DNA of 64,000 bases from Moellerella sp963519845 (lineage in GTDB: Bacteria; Pseudomonadota; Gammaproteobacteria; Enterobacterales; Enterobacteriaceae): positions 62,001 through 126,000 of the forward strand of contig CAUQNX010000008.1 of NCBI GenBank assembly GCA_963519845.1, written 5' to 3'. Both the position numbers and the translations under genes were made by a program. Below are positions 24,591 to 34,558 of the stretch, piece by piece (the first letter of the stretch is position 1; every line of letters starts with the position of its first letter). Below the pieces are notes generated by a model. The model saw only the letters and a program-made list of their open reading frames with translations. It was not told the origin of the DNA and searched no databases.

Positions 24591-27050
24591 ATGCGTGTGC
24601 TTAAATTTGGCGGAACTTCAGTTGCAAATGATGAACGGGTACTGAATGTTGCGGAAATTGCGGAAAGTAAATTAGAGAGTGGACAAGTTGCTTTAGTGCT
24701 TTCGGCGCCTGCCAAAATTACCAATCATCTCGTTGCTATGATAGAAAAAACAGTGGCAGGGAAGGATGTCATAACTCATGTGAATGATGCGGAGATGATA
24801 TTCAACAACTTATTAAACGGACTTAAGGTACAGCAACCCGGTTTTGACTATGAACGACTGAAAAAACAAACTGAACACGAATTCGCCCAAATTAAACAAG
24901 TACTGCATGGTATTTCTCTTCTCGGCCAGTGCCCTGATAGCATTAATGCATCTATTATCTGTCGTGGTGAGAAACTCTCAATCGCTATTATGGCCTCGGT
25001 TCTCTCAGCTCGCGGTCATAAAGTGACGGTGATTGATCCTGTCGAGAGTCTATTAGCTAACGGCCACTATCTAGAATCTACTGTTGATATAAATGAATCA
25101 ACAAAAAGAATAACTGAATTAAATATCCCAGCAGATCATATTATCTTGATGGCGGGCTTTACGGCTGGCAATGATAAAGGTGAGTTAGTCGTACTAGGAC
25201 GCAATGGTTCTGATTACTCAGCGGCTGTGCTGGCAGCTTGTTTACGTGCCGATTGTTGTGAAATCTGGACTGATGTTGATGGCGTCTACACTTGTGACCC
25301 ACGCGTTGTTGCGGATGCACGTTTACTGAAAGGGATGTCATACCGTGAAGCGATGGAGCTCTCCTATTTTGGCGCTAAAGTGCTTCATCCTCGTACTATC
25401 TCGCCTATCGCTCAGTTTAAAATTCCTTGCCTGATCAAGAATACCACTAATCCAGCGGCGCCCGGCACTCTGATTGGTGATGGCCAAACTGATGAAAGTA
25501 CACCGGTTAAAGGGATCACTAACCTGAATAATATGGCGATGATTAACGTCTCAGGTCCTGGTATGAAGGGAATGGTGGGGATGGCAGCGCGTATCTTCTC
25601 TGTAATGTCCCGCAAAGGCATCTCTGTTGTCTTGATTACCCAATCATCATCTGAATACAGTATCAGCTTCTGTGTGCCGCAAAGTGAGCTTAAACGCGCC
25701 CGTGCAGCATTAGAAGAAGAGTTCTATCTCGAGTTAAAAGATGACTTACTCGAAGACCTCGATGTAATGGAAAATTTAGCTATTATCTCCGTTGTGGGTG
25801 ATGGTATGCGTACTCTTAAAGGGATTTCAGCGCGCTTCTTCTCGGCGCTGACGCGTGGCAACATCAATATTGTGGCTATTGCTCAAGGCTCTTCTGAGCG
25901 CTCTATCTCAGCTGTTATCAGCAATGAGTCAGCAACAACGGCTGTGCGTTTATGTCATCAGATGCTGTTCAATACTGAGCAAATCGTCGAAGTCTTTATC
26001 GTGGGTGTCGGTGGTGTGGGTAATGCCTTGATCAATCAGATCCATCGCCAACAGCAGTGGTTACGACAAAAACATATCGATTTACGTGTCTGCGGAATTG
26101 CTAATTCAAGAGCCATGCTGACCAATATGCAGGGGATCGATCTGAATAATTGGCAAGCTGAGTTGGCAGAAGCCAAAGAGCCTTTCAGCCTAAGCCGCCT
26201 GATCCGCCTAGAACGTGAATACCATTTCTTAAATCCAGTGATTGTAGATTGTACCTCTAATCAAGTGATCGCTGAGCAGTATGTGAACTTCTTAAAAGAT
26301 GGCTTTAACGTTGTCACACCGAACAAAAAAGCTAACACATTATCAATGGATTACTATCATCAGTTGCGTGCAGCGGCAGAACATTCAAAACGTAAATTCT
26401 TGTATGATACTAACGTGGGCGCTGGTTTGCCTGTTATTGAAAACTTACAAAATTTGCTCAATGCAGGTGATGAATTAGTTCAATTCAGTGGTATTCTTTC
26501 CGGCTCTTTATCCTTTATTTTTGGTCAGTTGGATGAGGGCATGTCCCTATCTGAAGCCACTTTATTAGCGAAAGAGAAAGGCTTTACTGAGCCAGATCCA
26601 AGAGATGATCTTTCTGGCACCGATGTTGCGCGTAAATTGCTGATCCTCGCTCGTGAAACTGGCCGTGATCTTGAATTAGAGGATATTCATATTGAGCCCG
26701 TATTACCAGCTGATTTCGATAGCAGCGGTGATGTGGCTTCCTTTATGGCCAGATTGCCTGAGTTAGATGCGCAGTTTGCACAAAAAGTAAAATCAGCAGA
26801 AGCCGAAGGTAAGGTTCTCCGCTACGTAGGAATGATCGAAGAGGGGCGTTGTCAAGTTAAAATGGTCGCTGTGGATGGTAATGACCCACTATTTAAAGTA
26901 AAAAATGGTGAAAATGCGCTGGCATTCTATACCCGTTACTATCAGCCTATCCCTCTGGTTCTTAGAGGATATGGCGCAGGTAATGATGTCACCGCAGCCG
27001 GTGTTTTTGCCGATGTATTACGGACTTTGTCATGGAAATTGGGGGTTTAA
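24591..27050 (+). CDS. thrA: Bifunctional aspartokinase I / homoserine dehydrogenase I
   Basis: First and third steps of the aspartate pathway to threonine: phosphorylation of aspartate and reduction of aspartate semialdehyde to homoserine. 819 residues (E. coli 820). The aspartokinase domain starts MRVLKFGGTSVAN (residues 1-290). Paired ACT regulatory domains lie at about 315-460. The homoserine dehydrogenase domain starts near 465 with the dinucleotide motif IVGVGGVGNALI and contains TPNKKAN and DPRDDLSGTDVARK. It is the first structural gene of thrABC behind the leader/attenuator. Ribosome site taggaga. Confidence 0.98.
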   Translation: MRVLKFGGTSVANDERVLNVAEIAESKLESGQVALVLSAPAKITNHLVAMIEKTVAGKDVITHVNDAEMIFNNLLNGLKVQQPGFDYERLKKQTEHEFAQIKQVLHGISLLGQCPDSINASIICRGEKLSIAIMASVLSARGHKVTVIDPVESLLANGHYLESTVDINESTKRITELNIPADHIILMAGFTAGNDKGELVVLGRNGSDYSAAVLAACLRADCCEIWTDVDGVYTCDPRVVADARLLKGMSYREAMELSYFGAKVLHPRTISPIAQFKIPCLIKNTTNPAAPGTLIGDGQTDESTPVKGITNLNNMAMINVSGPGMKGMVGMAARIFSVMSRKGISVVLITQSSSEYSISFCVPQSELKRARAALEEEFYLELKDDLLEDLDVMENLAIISVVGDGMRTLKGISARFFSALTRGNINIVAIAQGSSERSISAVISNESATTAVRLCHQMLFNTEQIVEVFIVGVGGVGNALINQIHRQQQWLRQKHIDLRVCGIANSRAMLTNMQGIDLNNWQAELAEAKEPFSLSRLIRLEREYHFLNPVIVDCTSNQVIAEQYVNFLKDGFNVVTPNKKANTLSMDYYHQLRAAAEHSKRKFLYDTNVGAGLPVIENLQNLLNAGDELVQFSGILSGSLSFIFGQLDEGMSLSEATLLAKEKGFTEPDPRDDLSGTDVARKLLILARETGRDLELEDIHIEPVLPADFDSSGDVASFMARLPELDAQFAQKVKSAEAEGKVLRYVGMIEEGRCQVKMVAVDGNDPLFKVKNGENALAFYTRYYQPIPLVLRGYGAGNDVTAAGVFADVLRTLSWKLGV

Positions 27051-27052
27051 AA

Positions 27053-27982
27053 GTGGTTAAAGTGTATGCGCCAGCATCAATAGGCAATGTGAGCGTTGGA
27101 TTTGATGTGCTGGGTGCGGCCGTATCCCCAATCAATGGTGAGTTATTAGGTGATTGCGTCACAGTAAAAGCCGCCGATAGCTTCTCATTAAAAAATGAAG
27201 GTAGCTTCGTGAGCAAGCTGCCAAAAGATCCTAAACACAATATTGTTTACCAATGTTGGCAGCTATTTTGCGAGCGCTATGGCAAACAATTGAATGTTGA
27301 AATGACACTTGAAAAAAATATGCCAATTGGCTCGGGATTAGGTTCAAGTGCCTGTTCCGTTGTTGCTGGTTTGATGGCATTAAATGAGTATGCAGGAAAG
27401 CCCTTTGATGAAACAACACTACTGAAAATGATGGGTGAGCTAGAAGGCCGCATTTCAGGCAGTGTACATTATGATAATGTGGCACCTTGCTATCTCGGTG
27501 GTTTGCAGCTGATCATTGAACAAAATGGGATTATTTCACAATCCGTTCCCGCTTTTGAGAATTGGTTTTGGGTGATGGCTTATCCGGGCATCAAGGTGTC
27601 AACGGCGGAGGCGAGAGCCATATTGCCTGACAGCTACTCTCGCCATGATATTATCGATCATGGACGTTATTTATCTGGATTTATCCATGCTTGCCATACT
27701 CAACAACCAGAGTTGGCAGCCAGTATGATTAAAGATGTTGTAGCAGAACCTTATCGCACTCAGCTGTTACCAGGTTTTGCGCAGGCGCGAGCAGCGGCAG
27801 CTGAAATTGGGGCATTAACCTGCGGTATTTCCGGCTCAGGTCCAACCCTATTTGCAATTTGTGATGATCAACAGAAAGCGGAAACCATGGCGAATTGGCT
27901 GACACAGCATTACGTTAAAAATAATGAAGGATTTGTGCATATTTGCCGTCTGGATCTCGCAGGCGCAAGAACAATAGGGTAA
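27053..27982 (+). CDS. thrB: Homoserine kinase ThrB
   Basis: ATP-dependent phosphorylation of homoserine, a cytoplasmic GHMP kinase. Start taken as GTG 27053, two bases after the thrA stop, giving the family N-terminus (M)VKVYAPASIGN; GGGGG a few bases upstream serves as the ribosome site. An in-frame ATG at 27032 would overlap thrA. 309 residues (E. coli 310). The GHMP ATP loop PIGSGLGSSACS lies at about 90-101, and the C-terminal motif CGISGSGPTLFAI near 260 is intact. The thrC start codon follows directly. Confidence 0.97.
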   Translation: MVKVYAPASIGNVSVGFDVLGAAVSPINGELLGDCVTVKAADSFSLKNEGSFVSKLPKDPKHNIVYQCWQLFCERYGKQLNVEMTLEKNMPIGSGLGSSACSVVAGLMALNEYAGKPFDETTLLKMMGELEGRISGSVHYDNVAPCYLGGLQLIIEQNGIISQSVPAFENWFWVMAYPGIKVSTAEARAILPDSYSRHDIIDHGRYLSGFIHACHTQQPELAASMIKDVVAEPYRTQLLPGFAQARAAAAEIGALTCGISGSGPTLFAICDDQQKAETMANWLTQHYVKNNEGFVHICRLDLAGARTIG

Positions 27983-27985
27983 ATG

Positions 27986-29278
27986 ATGAAACTGTATAAT
28001 TTAAAAGATAATAGCGAACAAGTCAGTTTTGCGCAGGCGATAAAACAGGGATTGGGTAGACAACAAGGTCTATTTTTTCCGCAGGATCTACCTGAGTTTA
28101 GCCGCGAAGAGATTAATGAATTACTTAAATTAGACTTTGTTACTCGTAGTAGCCGTATTTTATCCGCTTTTATTGGCGATGAGATTCCTGCGGCAGAGCT
28201 AGAAGCGCGCGTAAGAACCGCTTTCGCTTTCTCTGCACCTGTTGCTAAAGTTGAAGATGATATTGCTAGCCTTGAGTTATACCATGGCCCAACATTAGCT
28301 TTTAAAGACTTTGGCGGCCGTTTTATGGCGCAAATGCTGACTCAGGTGGCGGGTGATGAGCCTGTTACTATCCTGACGGCAACATCTGGTGATACAGGTG
28401 CAGCAGTTGCTCATGCATTCTATCGTTTAAATAATGTTCAAGTTGTTATTCTTTATCCTGAAGGTAAGATTAGCCCTCTACAAGAGAAACTCTTCTGTAC
28501 GCTGGGTGATAATATTCATACCGTTGCGATTAAAGATGACTTTGATGCCTGTCAGTCATTAGTTAAGCAAGCATTTGATGATGAAGAGCTGAAAAAAGCA
28601 CTTCATCTGAATTCAGCTAATTCAATCAATATCAGTCGTTTATTAGCACAAATTTGCTATTATTTCGAAGCTGTAGCTCAGATCGCCGAAGATAAACGTG
28701 ATCATCTGGTGATCTCAGTGCCAAGTGGTAACTTTGGTGATCTCACTGCGGGTTTATTAGCTAAATCACTAGGTCTGCCCGTTAAGCGCTTTATTGCAGC
28801 AACTAACGTTAATGATACAGTTCCACGCTATTTGAAAGAAGGTAAATGGCTACCACATCAAACGGTTGCAACTCTATCTAATGCGATGGATGTTAGCCAG
28901 CCTAATAACTGGCCACGTATTGAAGAGCTATTCCGCCGTAAAGGTTGGGCATTGAGCGACTTGGCTCATGGCGCGGTGAGTGATGAAGTGACAAAAGAGA
29001 CTGTTCGTGAACTCAATGAGAAAGGTTATCTTTCTGAGCCTCATGCAGCGGTTGCTTATCGTGTCTTGCGTGATCAGTTACAAGATGGCGAATATGGTCT
29101 ATTTTTAGGGACAGCGCATCCAGCGAAATTTAAAGAGAGCGTTGAAGAGATCTTAAATAAGAAATTGCCTCTACCACAAGAGCTGGCATCGCGTGCCGAA
29201 CTCCCGCTGTTATCCCATTATCTGCCAGCTGATTTCAGCGCATTACGTGCATTCTTAATGGAAAAAATCGCTAAATAA
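27986..29278 (+). CDS. thrC: Threonine synthase ThrC
   Basis: PLP enzyme converting O-phosphohomoserine to threonine. 430 residues from ATG 27986 (MKLYNLKDN, the family N-terminus); an adjacent in-frame ATG at 27983, right after the thrB stop, would add one Met. The PLP-lysine motif ALAFKDFGGRF is near residue 107, the TSGDTGAAVAHAF loop near 140 and SVPSGNFGDLTAG near 248. Last gene of thrABC, closed by a strong bidirectional terminator. Confidence 0.97.
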   Translation: MKLYNLKDNSEQVSFAQAIKQGLGRQQGLFFPQDLPEFSREEINELLKLDFVTRSSRILSAFIGDEIPAAELEARVRTAFAFSAPVAKVEDDIASLELYHGPTLAFKDFGGRFMAQMLTQVAGDEPVTILTATSGDTGAAVAHAFYRLNNVQVVILYPEGKISPLQEKLFCTLGDNIHTVAIKDDFDACQSLVKQAFDDEELKKALHLNSANSINISRLLAQICYYFEAVAQIAEDKRDHLVISVPSGNFGDLTAGLLAKSLGLPVKRFIAATNVNDTVPRYLKEGKWLPHQTVATLSNAMDVSQPNNWPRIEELFRRKGWALSDLAHGAVSDEVTKETVRELNEKGYLSEPHAAVAYRVLRDQLQDGEYGLFLGTAHPAKFKESVEEILNKKLPLPQELASRAELPLLSHYLPADFSALRAFLMEKIAK

Positions 29279-29310
29279 TCGACAATTATTAAGATTTAAT
29301 CGAGTAATAA

Positions 29311-29338
29311 AAAACGGAAGCCTAGGCTTCCGTTTTCG
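29311..29338. terminator. Bidirectional terminator after thrC
   Basis: Perfect 12-bp stem AAAACGGAAGCC (29311-29322) / GGCTTCCGTTTT (29325-29336) between convergent genes. Confidence 0.88.
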
Positions 29339-29355
29339 ATATTCCATCTAATTTA

Positions 29356-30972
29356 TTAGCGCTTTTTGATACGAATATCTGTTGGCACTTGAATCGGCGA
29401 GTTATCTTTAAAGTACATCATCAATGCTTCGTTATCAGGCAAACTATAAACTTTATCTTTGCCTTGTTTGAATGCAGAGAAGCGGCTTCCACCAGTAGCT
29501 AAGAACTCATTGGCAGCAACACGGTAGCTCTTATTCATATCCATAGGTTTGCCTTGGAATTTCATCGAGCTAGCTATCACTTTATCACCAACAGGACGGC
29601 TGTTATCCCACTCGTAATAGAAACCTTTAGAAATAGGCATGATTTGTGGACGTTCACGATCCCACTGTTGTTCCAGCGCTTGTTTAATTTCAGCACCTGT
29701 CAGTGATTGAGTCACAATAACATTAGAGAAAGGTTGAACGGTAAAGAGGTCACCATAAGTTAGGTTACCCGCTTTAAGATCAGCACGTATCCCACCACTA
29801 TTCATAAATGCGATCTGTGCGCCACCCGCATCTTTCGATGAAGCTGCATACAGTTGAGCATCTGCGATAAGCTTACCGAGCGATGAATCGCCATTTTCAG
29901 TTAATTTCTTGTTTGATGGTGCATCCAAAGTCCCCATTTGTTGTTGGGCAATAGGTAAAGAGATACGCTCATATTTTTGTACGAAAGAAGTTAACTCTGG
30001 ATCTTTCTTATAACGTTTTGTTTCAACTGGGATATTTTTAGCATCTATGCCAACAATATCTTTAGTTTTTCTATCAATTTCGATATTTAATTGTGAAATT
30101 AATGTACCGTTAGATTGTGCAGAAATAACGGTTTTACCATTGATTTGACAATTATAAGCCTGATGAGTATGACCACTCACCACGAAATCGACCGCGCTAT
30201 CAAGATTATTCACGATATCAACAATAGGGCCTTTGATATTATCGCAACGGTTAATATCTTTTTTCTTGGTCTCTATCTGTTGAGTTGCACCTTCATGAAT
30301 TAACACACCAATGCTGTTAATGCCTTTAGCTTTAAGTTCAGCAACTTGGCTATTAATGGTGGCTACTTCATTTTTGAATTCCAAGCCCGCAGTTCCACTT
30401 GGCGTAACAATCGCCGGTGTTCCTTCTAAGGTTAAGCCGATAAAGGCTACAGGAATGCCATCAAATTCTTTAATAAAGTATGAAGGGAACAGGGTTTGAC
30501 CTGTCTCTTTGACGATCACGTTAGCCGCTAAATAAGAGAAGTTAGCGCCATCGAAAGTCTCTTTACCTACACAGCCCGCTGTTGGATGACAGCCGCCATT
30601 TTGCTTTCTCAGCAGCTCTTCTTTGCCTTTATCGAACTCATGGTTGCCGACCGCACTGGTCTCCATGCCGATTGCACTAAGTGCTTCGATAGTTGGCTCA
30701 TCATAGAACATAGAAGAGAGTAATGGGCTTGCACCGACTAAATCGCCTGCACCCACAACAATCGTTTTGCTATTTTCTTGTCTTAATTGATTGATTAGAG
30801 TAGCAATTGATTCAATGCCCCCTAACTCACCATTACCAGGTGCTTGGATTGCACCATGAAAATCGTTGATACCAATAACTTGGACTTTTAGATTATCATT
30901 ATTTTTAGGAGCACAGCCCGCCAGCAATGCGCCTGAAACCAACAGTGTAACTAGGCCTATCTTATGTTTCAT
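29356..30972 (-). CDS. 5'-nucleotidase/UDP-sugar hydrolase-family lipoprotein (UshA-like)
   Basis: Surface or periplasmic metallophosphatase that probably removes phosphate from nucleotides. 538 residues. The signal ends in lipobox LLAGC with Cys20, so it is a predicted lipoprotein, unlike soluble UshA. The metal-binding motifs of the N-terminal metallophosphatase domain are all present: NDFHGAI (about 36), GAGDLVGASPL (about 75), GNHEFDKG (about 109) and SGHTHQAY (about 265). The C-terminal nucleotide-binding domain (about 345-510) has MNSGGIRADL and ANEFLATGGSRF. It lies on the minus strand with its own upstream region, 40 bp after the OprD-like gene. Exact substrate is not predictable. Confidence 0.9.
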   Translation of the reverse strand: MKHKIGLVTLLVSGALLAGCAPKNNDNLKVQVIGINDFHGAIQAPGNGELGGIESIATLINQLRQENSKTIVVGAGDLVGASPLLSSMFYDEPTIEALSAIGMETSAVGNHEFDKGKEELLRKQNGGCHPTAGCVGKETFDGANFSYLAANVIVKETGQTLFPSYFIKEFDGIPVAFIGLTLEGTPAIVTPSGTAGLEFKNEVATINSQVAELKAKGINSIGVLIHEGATQQIETKKKDINRCDNIKGPIVDIVNNLDSAVDFVVSGHTHQAYNCQINGKTVISAQSNGTLISQLNIEIDRKTKDIVGIDAKNIPVETKRYKKDPELTSFVQKYERISLPIAQQQMGTLDAPSNKKLTENGDSSLGKLIADAQLYAASSKDAGGAQIAFMNSGGIRADLKAGNLTYGDLFTVQPFSNVIVTQSLTGAEIKQALEQQWDRERPQIMPISKGFYYEWDNSRPVGDKVIASSMKFQGKPMDMNKSYRVAANEFLATGGSRFSAFKQGKDKVYSLPDNEALMMYFKDNSPIQVPTDIRIKKR

Positions 30973-31011
30973 TGTTCAATTACCTTTTTGTAAACAGTGA
31001 CTCTAGGGTGA

Positions 31012-32364
31012 TTACATGCTGAAACGGTATGTTGTTGTCATAGAACCTGACAGTGAGTGAGCGCGTTGAGAATGCCCATCATAAAGTTTCGGCGTTGTAT
31101 AGTCAGATTCTTGCTGGTGGTGCCATCCATATCCGCCACTTAGGAAGATTGATAGATTTTTGGTTGGTTTCCAGAAGCTAAAAAGACCTGCTTGACCCTG
31201 TCTTAATGTCTCACCTGAATAAGTGAACTGACTATAGTTGGTACGCACACCAACAGAAAGATCTCTATTGATTTGATATTCGGTTGCCAGCGCTAACATG
31301 GTTTCGCCATCACGAACATAATCAATATCTGAGTAAGCTGGTGAGTTAAAGCGGCCACGGGTATTACCGACTGGGTTACGTGCAAATTGACCAACACCAT
31401 TGGCTTTTTTCGCTTGGGTATGGGTTAAACCTGTACTGAGAGTCCATGGTGTTTCTGGGATATGCCATTCAGCCGTTCCCGCATAGTGCCATGCTCTTTT
31501 ATCAAAATTATGTTTGCCACGAGAGGTACTTGAAGTGGTACGTTTACCTTCACTACCGTATTCGTGTCCATAAATTTGTGTGCCGAGCAGGATATCTGGC
31601 GTCAGCTTATATTTACCTTCAAGACCTTGTTGGCGGAATAGATCGTCAACAGCACCATAGAAATAGCTTACTTTCAGTGGTTTGGTATTGTAGTTGATGC
31701 CACCAGTAATAACGTGATCAACATTGTGCGTTACGCCATTAGCATCACGAAAATACATTCTTTGTGTGTTAGGGCTATCGCGACGCATGATCTTACCGTC
31801 AAGGTACATTAAATCTAGGTTCACATCACCCATTGCGAAGTTAGAGTAGCCACCGGAGTAACTGTTGAGTGAAAGACGTTGAGAGTTAGTAAAAATACCT
31901 TTATTTTTAAGTGTAAACCAACCTGCTTTACCGTGAATCATCACAGGATCTAGGTCTAATTTGATTTTTGCGTAACGCTGACCAATTTTGTTATAGCCTT
32001 TTGCCTTGCCGTCATCGTTATATAAAATAGCACGTGATGCGAAGTCTTCACTGGCGCCTAACTTGATACCGCCGTAGTAGGATGCATCAAATCCAATGAA
32101 ATCAGCAAAATAACCTGATTTATAATCGATGGTTAGGTTTTGCCCCCAAGCTTGAGCAACTTGTTTTTTATAGCGTTGTTCTTTGTTATCAAAGCGATTT
32201 TCTGTTTTTAGATATTTCCACATATTTCGGGTAGAGATATCAAATTCAGAGTCAGCAATAAATGAATTTTCTTTGATGTTTTTTTCCCAGTTGCTTGTAT
32301 CTGCCTGTGCAACAGCTAAGTAACAAGGGGAGAGCACTAGTAAAGCAATAGTTTTCACTTTCAT
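31012..32364 (-). CDS. OprD-family outer-membrane porin
   Basis: Substrate-specific 18-strand porin family (OprD, and ChiP-like proteins in enterics). 450 residues with an N-terminal signal (KTIALLVLSPCYLAVAQA-D). The family start SFIADSEFDISTRNMWKYLK is at about 34-53, and WGQNLTIDYKSGYF marks the first barrel strands. Many alternating aromatic beta-strands follow. The C-terminus TTYRFSM ends in Met rather than the usual Phe, though Phe is two residues earlier. OprD members import basic amino acids, organic acids or oligosaccharides; the substrate here is unknown. The neighbouring nucleotidase suggests, weakly, co-function in nutrient uptake. Upstream is 1.3 kb of AT-rich non-coding DNA. Confidence 0.88.
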   Translation of the reverse strand: MKVKTIALLVLSPCYLAVAQADTSNWEKNIKENSFIADSEFDISTRNMWKYLKTENRFDNKEQRYKKQVAQAWGQNLTIDYKSGYFADFIGFDASYYGGIKLGASEDFASRAILYNDDGKAKGYNKIGQRYAKIKLDLDPVMIHGKAGWFTLKNKGIFTNSQRLSLNSYSGGYSNFAMGDVNLDLMYLDGKIMRRDSPNTQRMYFRDANGVTHNVDHVITGGINYNTKPLKVSYFYGAVDDLFRQQGLEGKYKLTPDILLGTQIYGHEYGSEGKRTTSSTSRGKHNFDKRAWHYAGTAEWHIPETPWTLSTGLTHTQAKKANGVGQFARNPVGNTRGRFNSPAYSDIDYVRDGETMLALATEYQINRDLSVGVRTNYSQFTYSGETLRQGQAGLFSFWKPTKNLSIFLSGGYGWHHQQESDYTTPKLYDGHSQRAHSLSGSMTTTYRFSM

Positions 32365-33640
32365 TTTAAATAAACCTATTTAAATGATTATTTGATTTTA
32401 TTTTTATTGATATGACTAATAAAATTACCATTCTAGAATTTAGCTTTTAAAACAATTTAACTTAGGGTCAATAAAAACGCTCCTTTTTGAAAATACTAAA
32501 AGTCTAATTTTCTACCTAACAAAGATATGTTGCATATTTGTACTGCGTCAGTGTTGCTCTTATCTTAAATAGACTAAATGGCGTACTCTGGCATATATTT
32601 TAAAATGTAAAACTATTCTGGTTAAATTTATCAATTTAAATACAATTTTCAAAAAATTAACATTGATAGCGATTTATTTTATATCACAGTGCTTATATCT
32701 CACTATTTCACTAATAAGAAATACATAAGTAAAAATTCCCCTTAAAAATAGAACAAGGAGAGACTGGATATAATTTCATCTGAAAAATATTGCGACTAAT
32801 TTATGGTTTTATAATATTTTGCTGTGTGAGCCATTTCCAATGCCATATAGTTATGTATCATCAAAAAGCGGATTCTATAGTAATTTTTATTTGATTAAAA
32901 CGATCATCGTCACAATGTACTATACCCTTTGCATTTTTTTAGGTCTGAAATGTGATCTTAAGCACTAGAAAATGACCATTTCCGCCTAATAAGTTAGTTA
33001 TTGATTTATAGGGAAACTTACTAATCAAATAAAAATTACATCAATTATGATGCGATAAAACAGACTAATTTTTAACTTATCTAAAACAAAATTAAATCAA
33101 AAAATTTACTGGATAATTAATTATTTTAATCATTTAGTGGAAGGGGCTGACTAAGATAAGTAAATAGATCATTTATATTAATAAAGTCTATTTTATGAAC
33201 AGCTTTAGATATATGAACTTATTTCATGCTATTAATTATGTTCGCGAAAGTAGTTCTATAAATGATTTAATTTTGATGGGTTAATCCAATGAAAATAGGC
33301 TTTATATAATATTAAATATTATTTAAATATTAAGCCTAAATTACCGAGTTATAAATTTGCAAATTTTCCTATCATAGGGGGATTCGACAGGAATTTTTAC
33401 TAATAATAATCGGATCTTTCAAGTTATAGATTAAATGGGTATTTTTGTCTTAGTTAGCGCTATCATTATATTTTTAACTAAACTAAGTTAAATTTAAACT
33501 AAGTGAAATTTAAACTAAGTTGATAAAGCAATTTAGTTAGATTGTTCTATTAATGGCACACAGTTTACCATTTGCATATCTACTCAAGTAACAATCCGAG
33601 TGCTATCTTTCTTCTTATCGGAATTACTGGAGACAGCAAA
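32365..33640. other. Large AT-rich intergenic region between the OprD-like gene and the pirin gene
   Basis: About 1.28 kb with no credible gene, very AT-rich throughout, between divergent genes. The only clear structure is the 16-bp tandem repeat at 33482-33524. A weak CRP-like half-site (TGTGATCTTAAGCACT at 32951-32966) was noted. It may bind H-NS-like proteins because of its AT content (inference). Confidence 0.65.
33482..33524. repeat. 16-bp tandem repeat, 2.7 copies
   Basis: Two full units, ACTAAGTTAAATTTAA (33482-33497) and ACTAAGTGAAATTTAA (33498-33513), differ at one base. A third partial unit ACTAAGTTgat begins at 33514. The repeat ends about 115 bp before the pirin start codon. The regular spacing suggests repeated protein-binding sites or a slippage product. 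Confidence 0.85.
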
Positions 33641-34501
33641 ATGAAAAAATTAATTGGTATCTATAGCGCACCATCCGCTCATTGGGTCGGAGACGGTTTT
33701 CCGGTTCGCTCACTGTTTTCTTATGGTGATCATGGCAAATATTTAAATCCATTTTTATTGCTGGATAGAGCCGGACCTGAAGATTTTAAACCGAGTCAAC
33801 ATTATCGCGGTGTTGGTGAGCATCCCCATCGTGGTTTTGAAACAGTGACTATCGTTTATAAGGGCGAAGTGGCTCACCATGATTCAACAGGTGAAGGTGG
33901 TGTTATTGGCCCAGGCGATGTGCAGTGGATGACGGCAGCCTCAGGGATCTTACATCAGGAGTACCACTCTGAAGCCTTTACTCGCAGTGGTGGCACATTA
34001 GATATGGTGCAATTATGGGTGAACTTACCGGCAAAAGATAAGATGTCTCGCCCCGGCTATCAGTTGCTATCCAATGAGACGATCCCTCAGGTTAAATTGG
34101 CGGATAATGCGGGCGAATTACGGGTGATTGCAGGTAATTATCTCGGAACTCAAGGCCCAGCCAATACTTTTACACCTATTGATGTGTGGGATATTCAGCT
34201 GAAAGCCAATAGTTTGATTAGTTTGCCCGCTAAAGCTGAAAGAACCGTAGGAATTGTGGTATTACATGGCAATGTGATTTTAAACGGTGATACGCCGTTA
34301 CATGAAGCTCAAGTTGCCATCTTGGATAAAGGCGATGATTCATTGACATTACAAAGTGATACTGACGCCACATTACTCTTTTTAAGTGGAGATCCTATTG
34401 ATGAGCCTGTAGTGGGTTATGGTCCATTTGTGATGAATAGCCGGCAGGAAATTATCCAAGCATCTGAAGATTTTACTAATGGTCTATTTGGTAAAATTTA
34501 A
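33641..34501 (+). CDS. Pirin-family cupin protein
   Basis: Bicupin metal protein related to pirin and to quercetinase-like YhhW/YhaK. Start chosen at ATG 33641 (MKKLIGIYSAPSAHW), which has GGAG eight bases upstream; an in-frame ATG at 33572 would add 23 residues without a ribosome site. 286 residues. N-terminal cupin metal ligands are in GEHPHRGFET (two His) and ILHQEYH (His and Glu), the pirin pattern. The C-terminal cupin (about 170-280) is degenerate, as usual. Bacterial pirins act as quercetinases or bind metabolic enzymes; which applies here is unknown. Convergent with a LysR regulator. Confidence 0.9.
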   Translation: MKKLIGIYSAPSAHWVGDGFPVRSLFSYGDHGKYLNPFLLLDRAGPEDFKPSQHYRGVGEHPHRGFETVTIVYKGEVAHHDSTGEGGVIGPGDVQWMTAASGILHQEYHSEAFTRSGGTLDMVQLWVNLPAKDKMSRPGYQLLSNETIPQVKLADNAGELRVIAGNYLGTQGPANTFTPIDVWDIQLKANSLISLPAKAERTVGIVVLHGNVILNGDTPLHEAQVAILDKGDDSLTLQSDTDATLLFLSGDPIDEPVVGYGPFVMNSRQEIIQASEDFTNGLFGKI

Positions 34502-34520
34502 CCAAATGTTTTTACCCTCG

Positions 34521-34558
34521 AACCCCTCTTCCCGTATTAGCGGCTGGAGGGGTTTTTT
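34521..34558. terminator. Bidirectional terminator between pirin and LysR genes
   Basis: Stem AACCCCTC (34521-34528) / GAGGGGTT (34547-34554) followed by T-run. The LysR gene's stop codon abuts it. Confidence 0.82.

Noticed and set aside
32951..32966. CRP-like site TGTGATCTTAAGCACT
   Set aside because: Only the left half matches well, and it is about 590 bp from the nearest start on that side.
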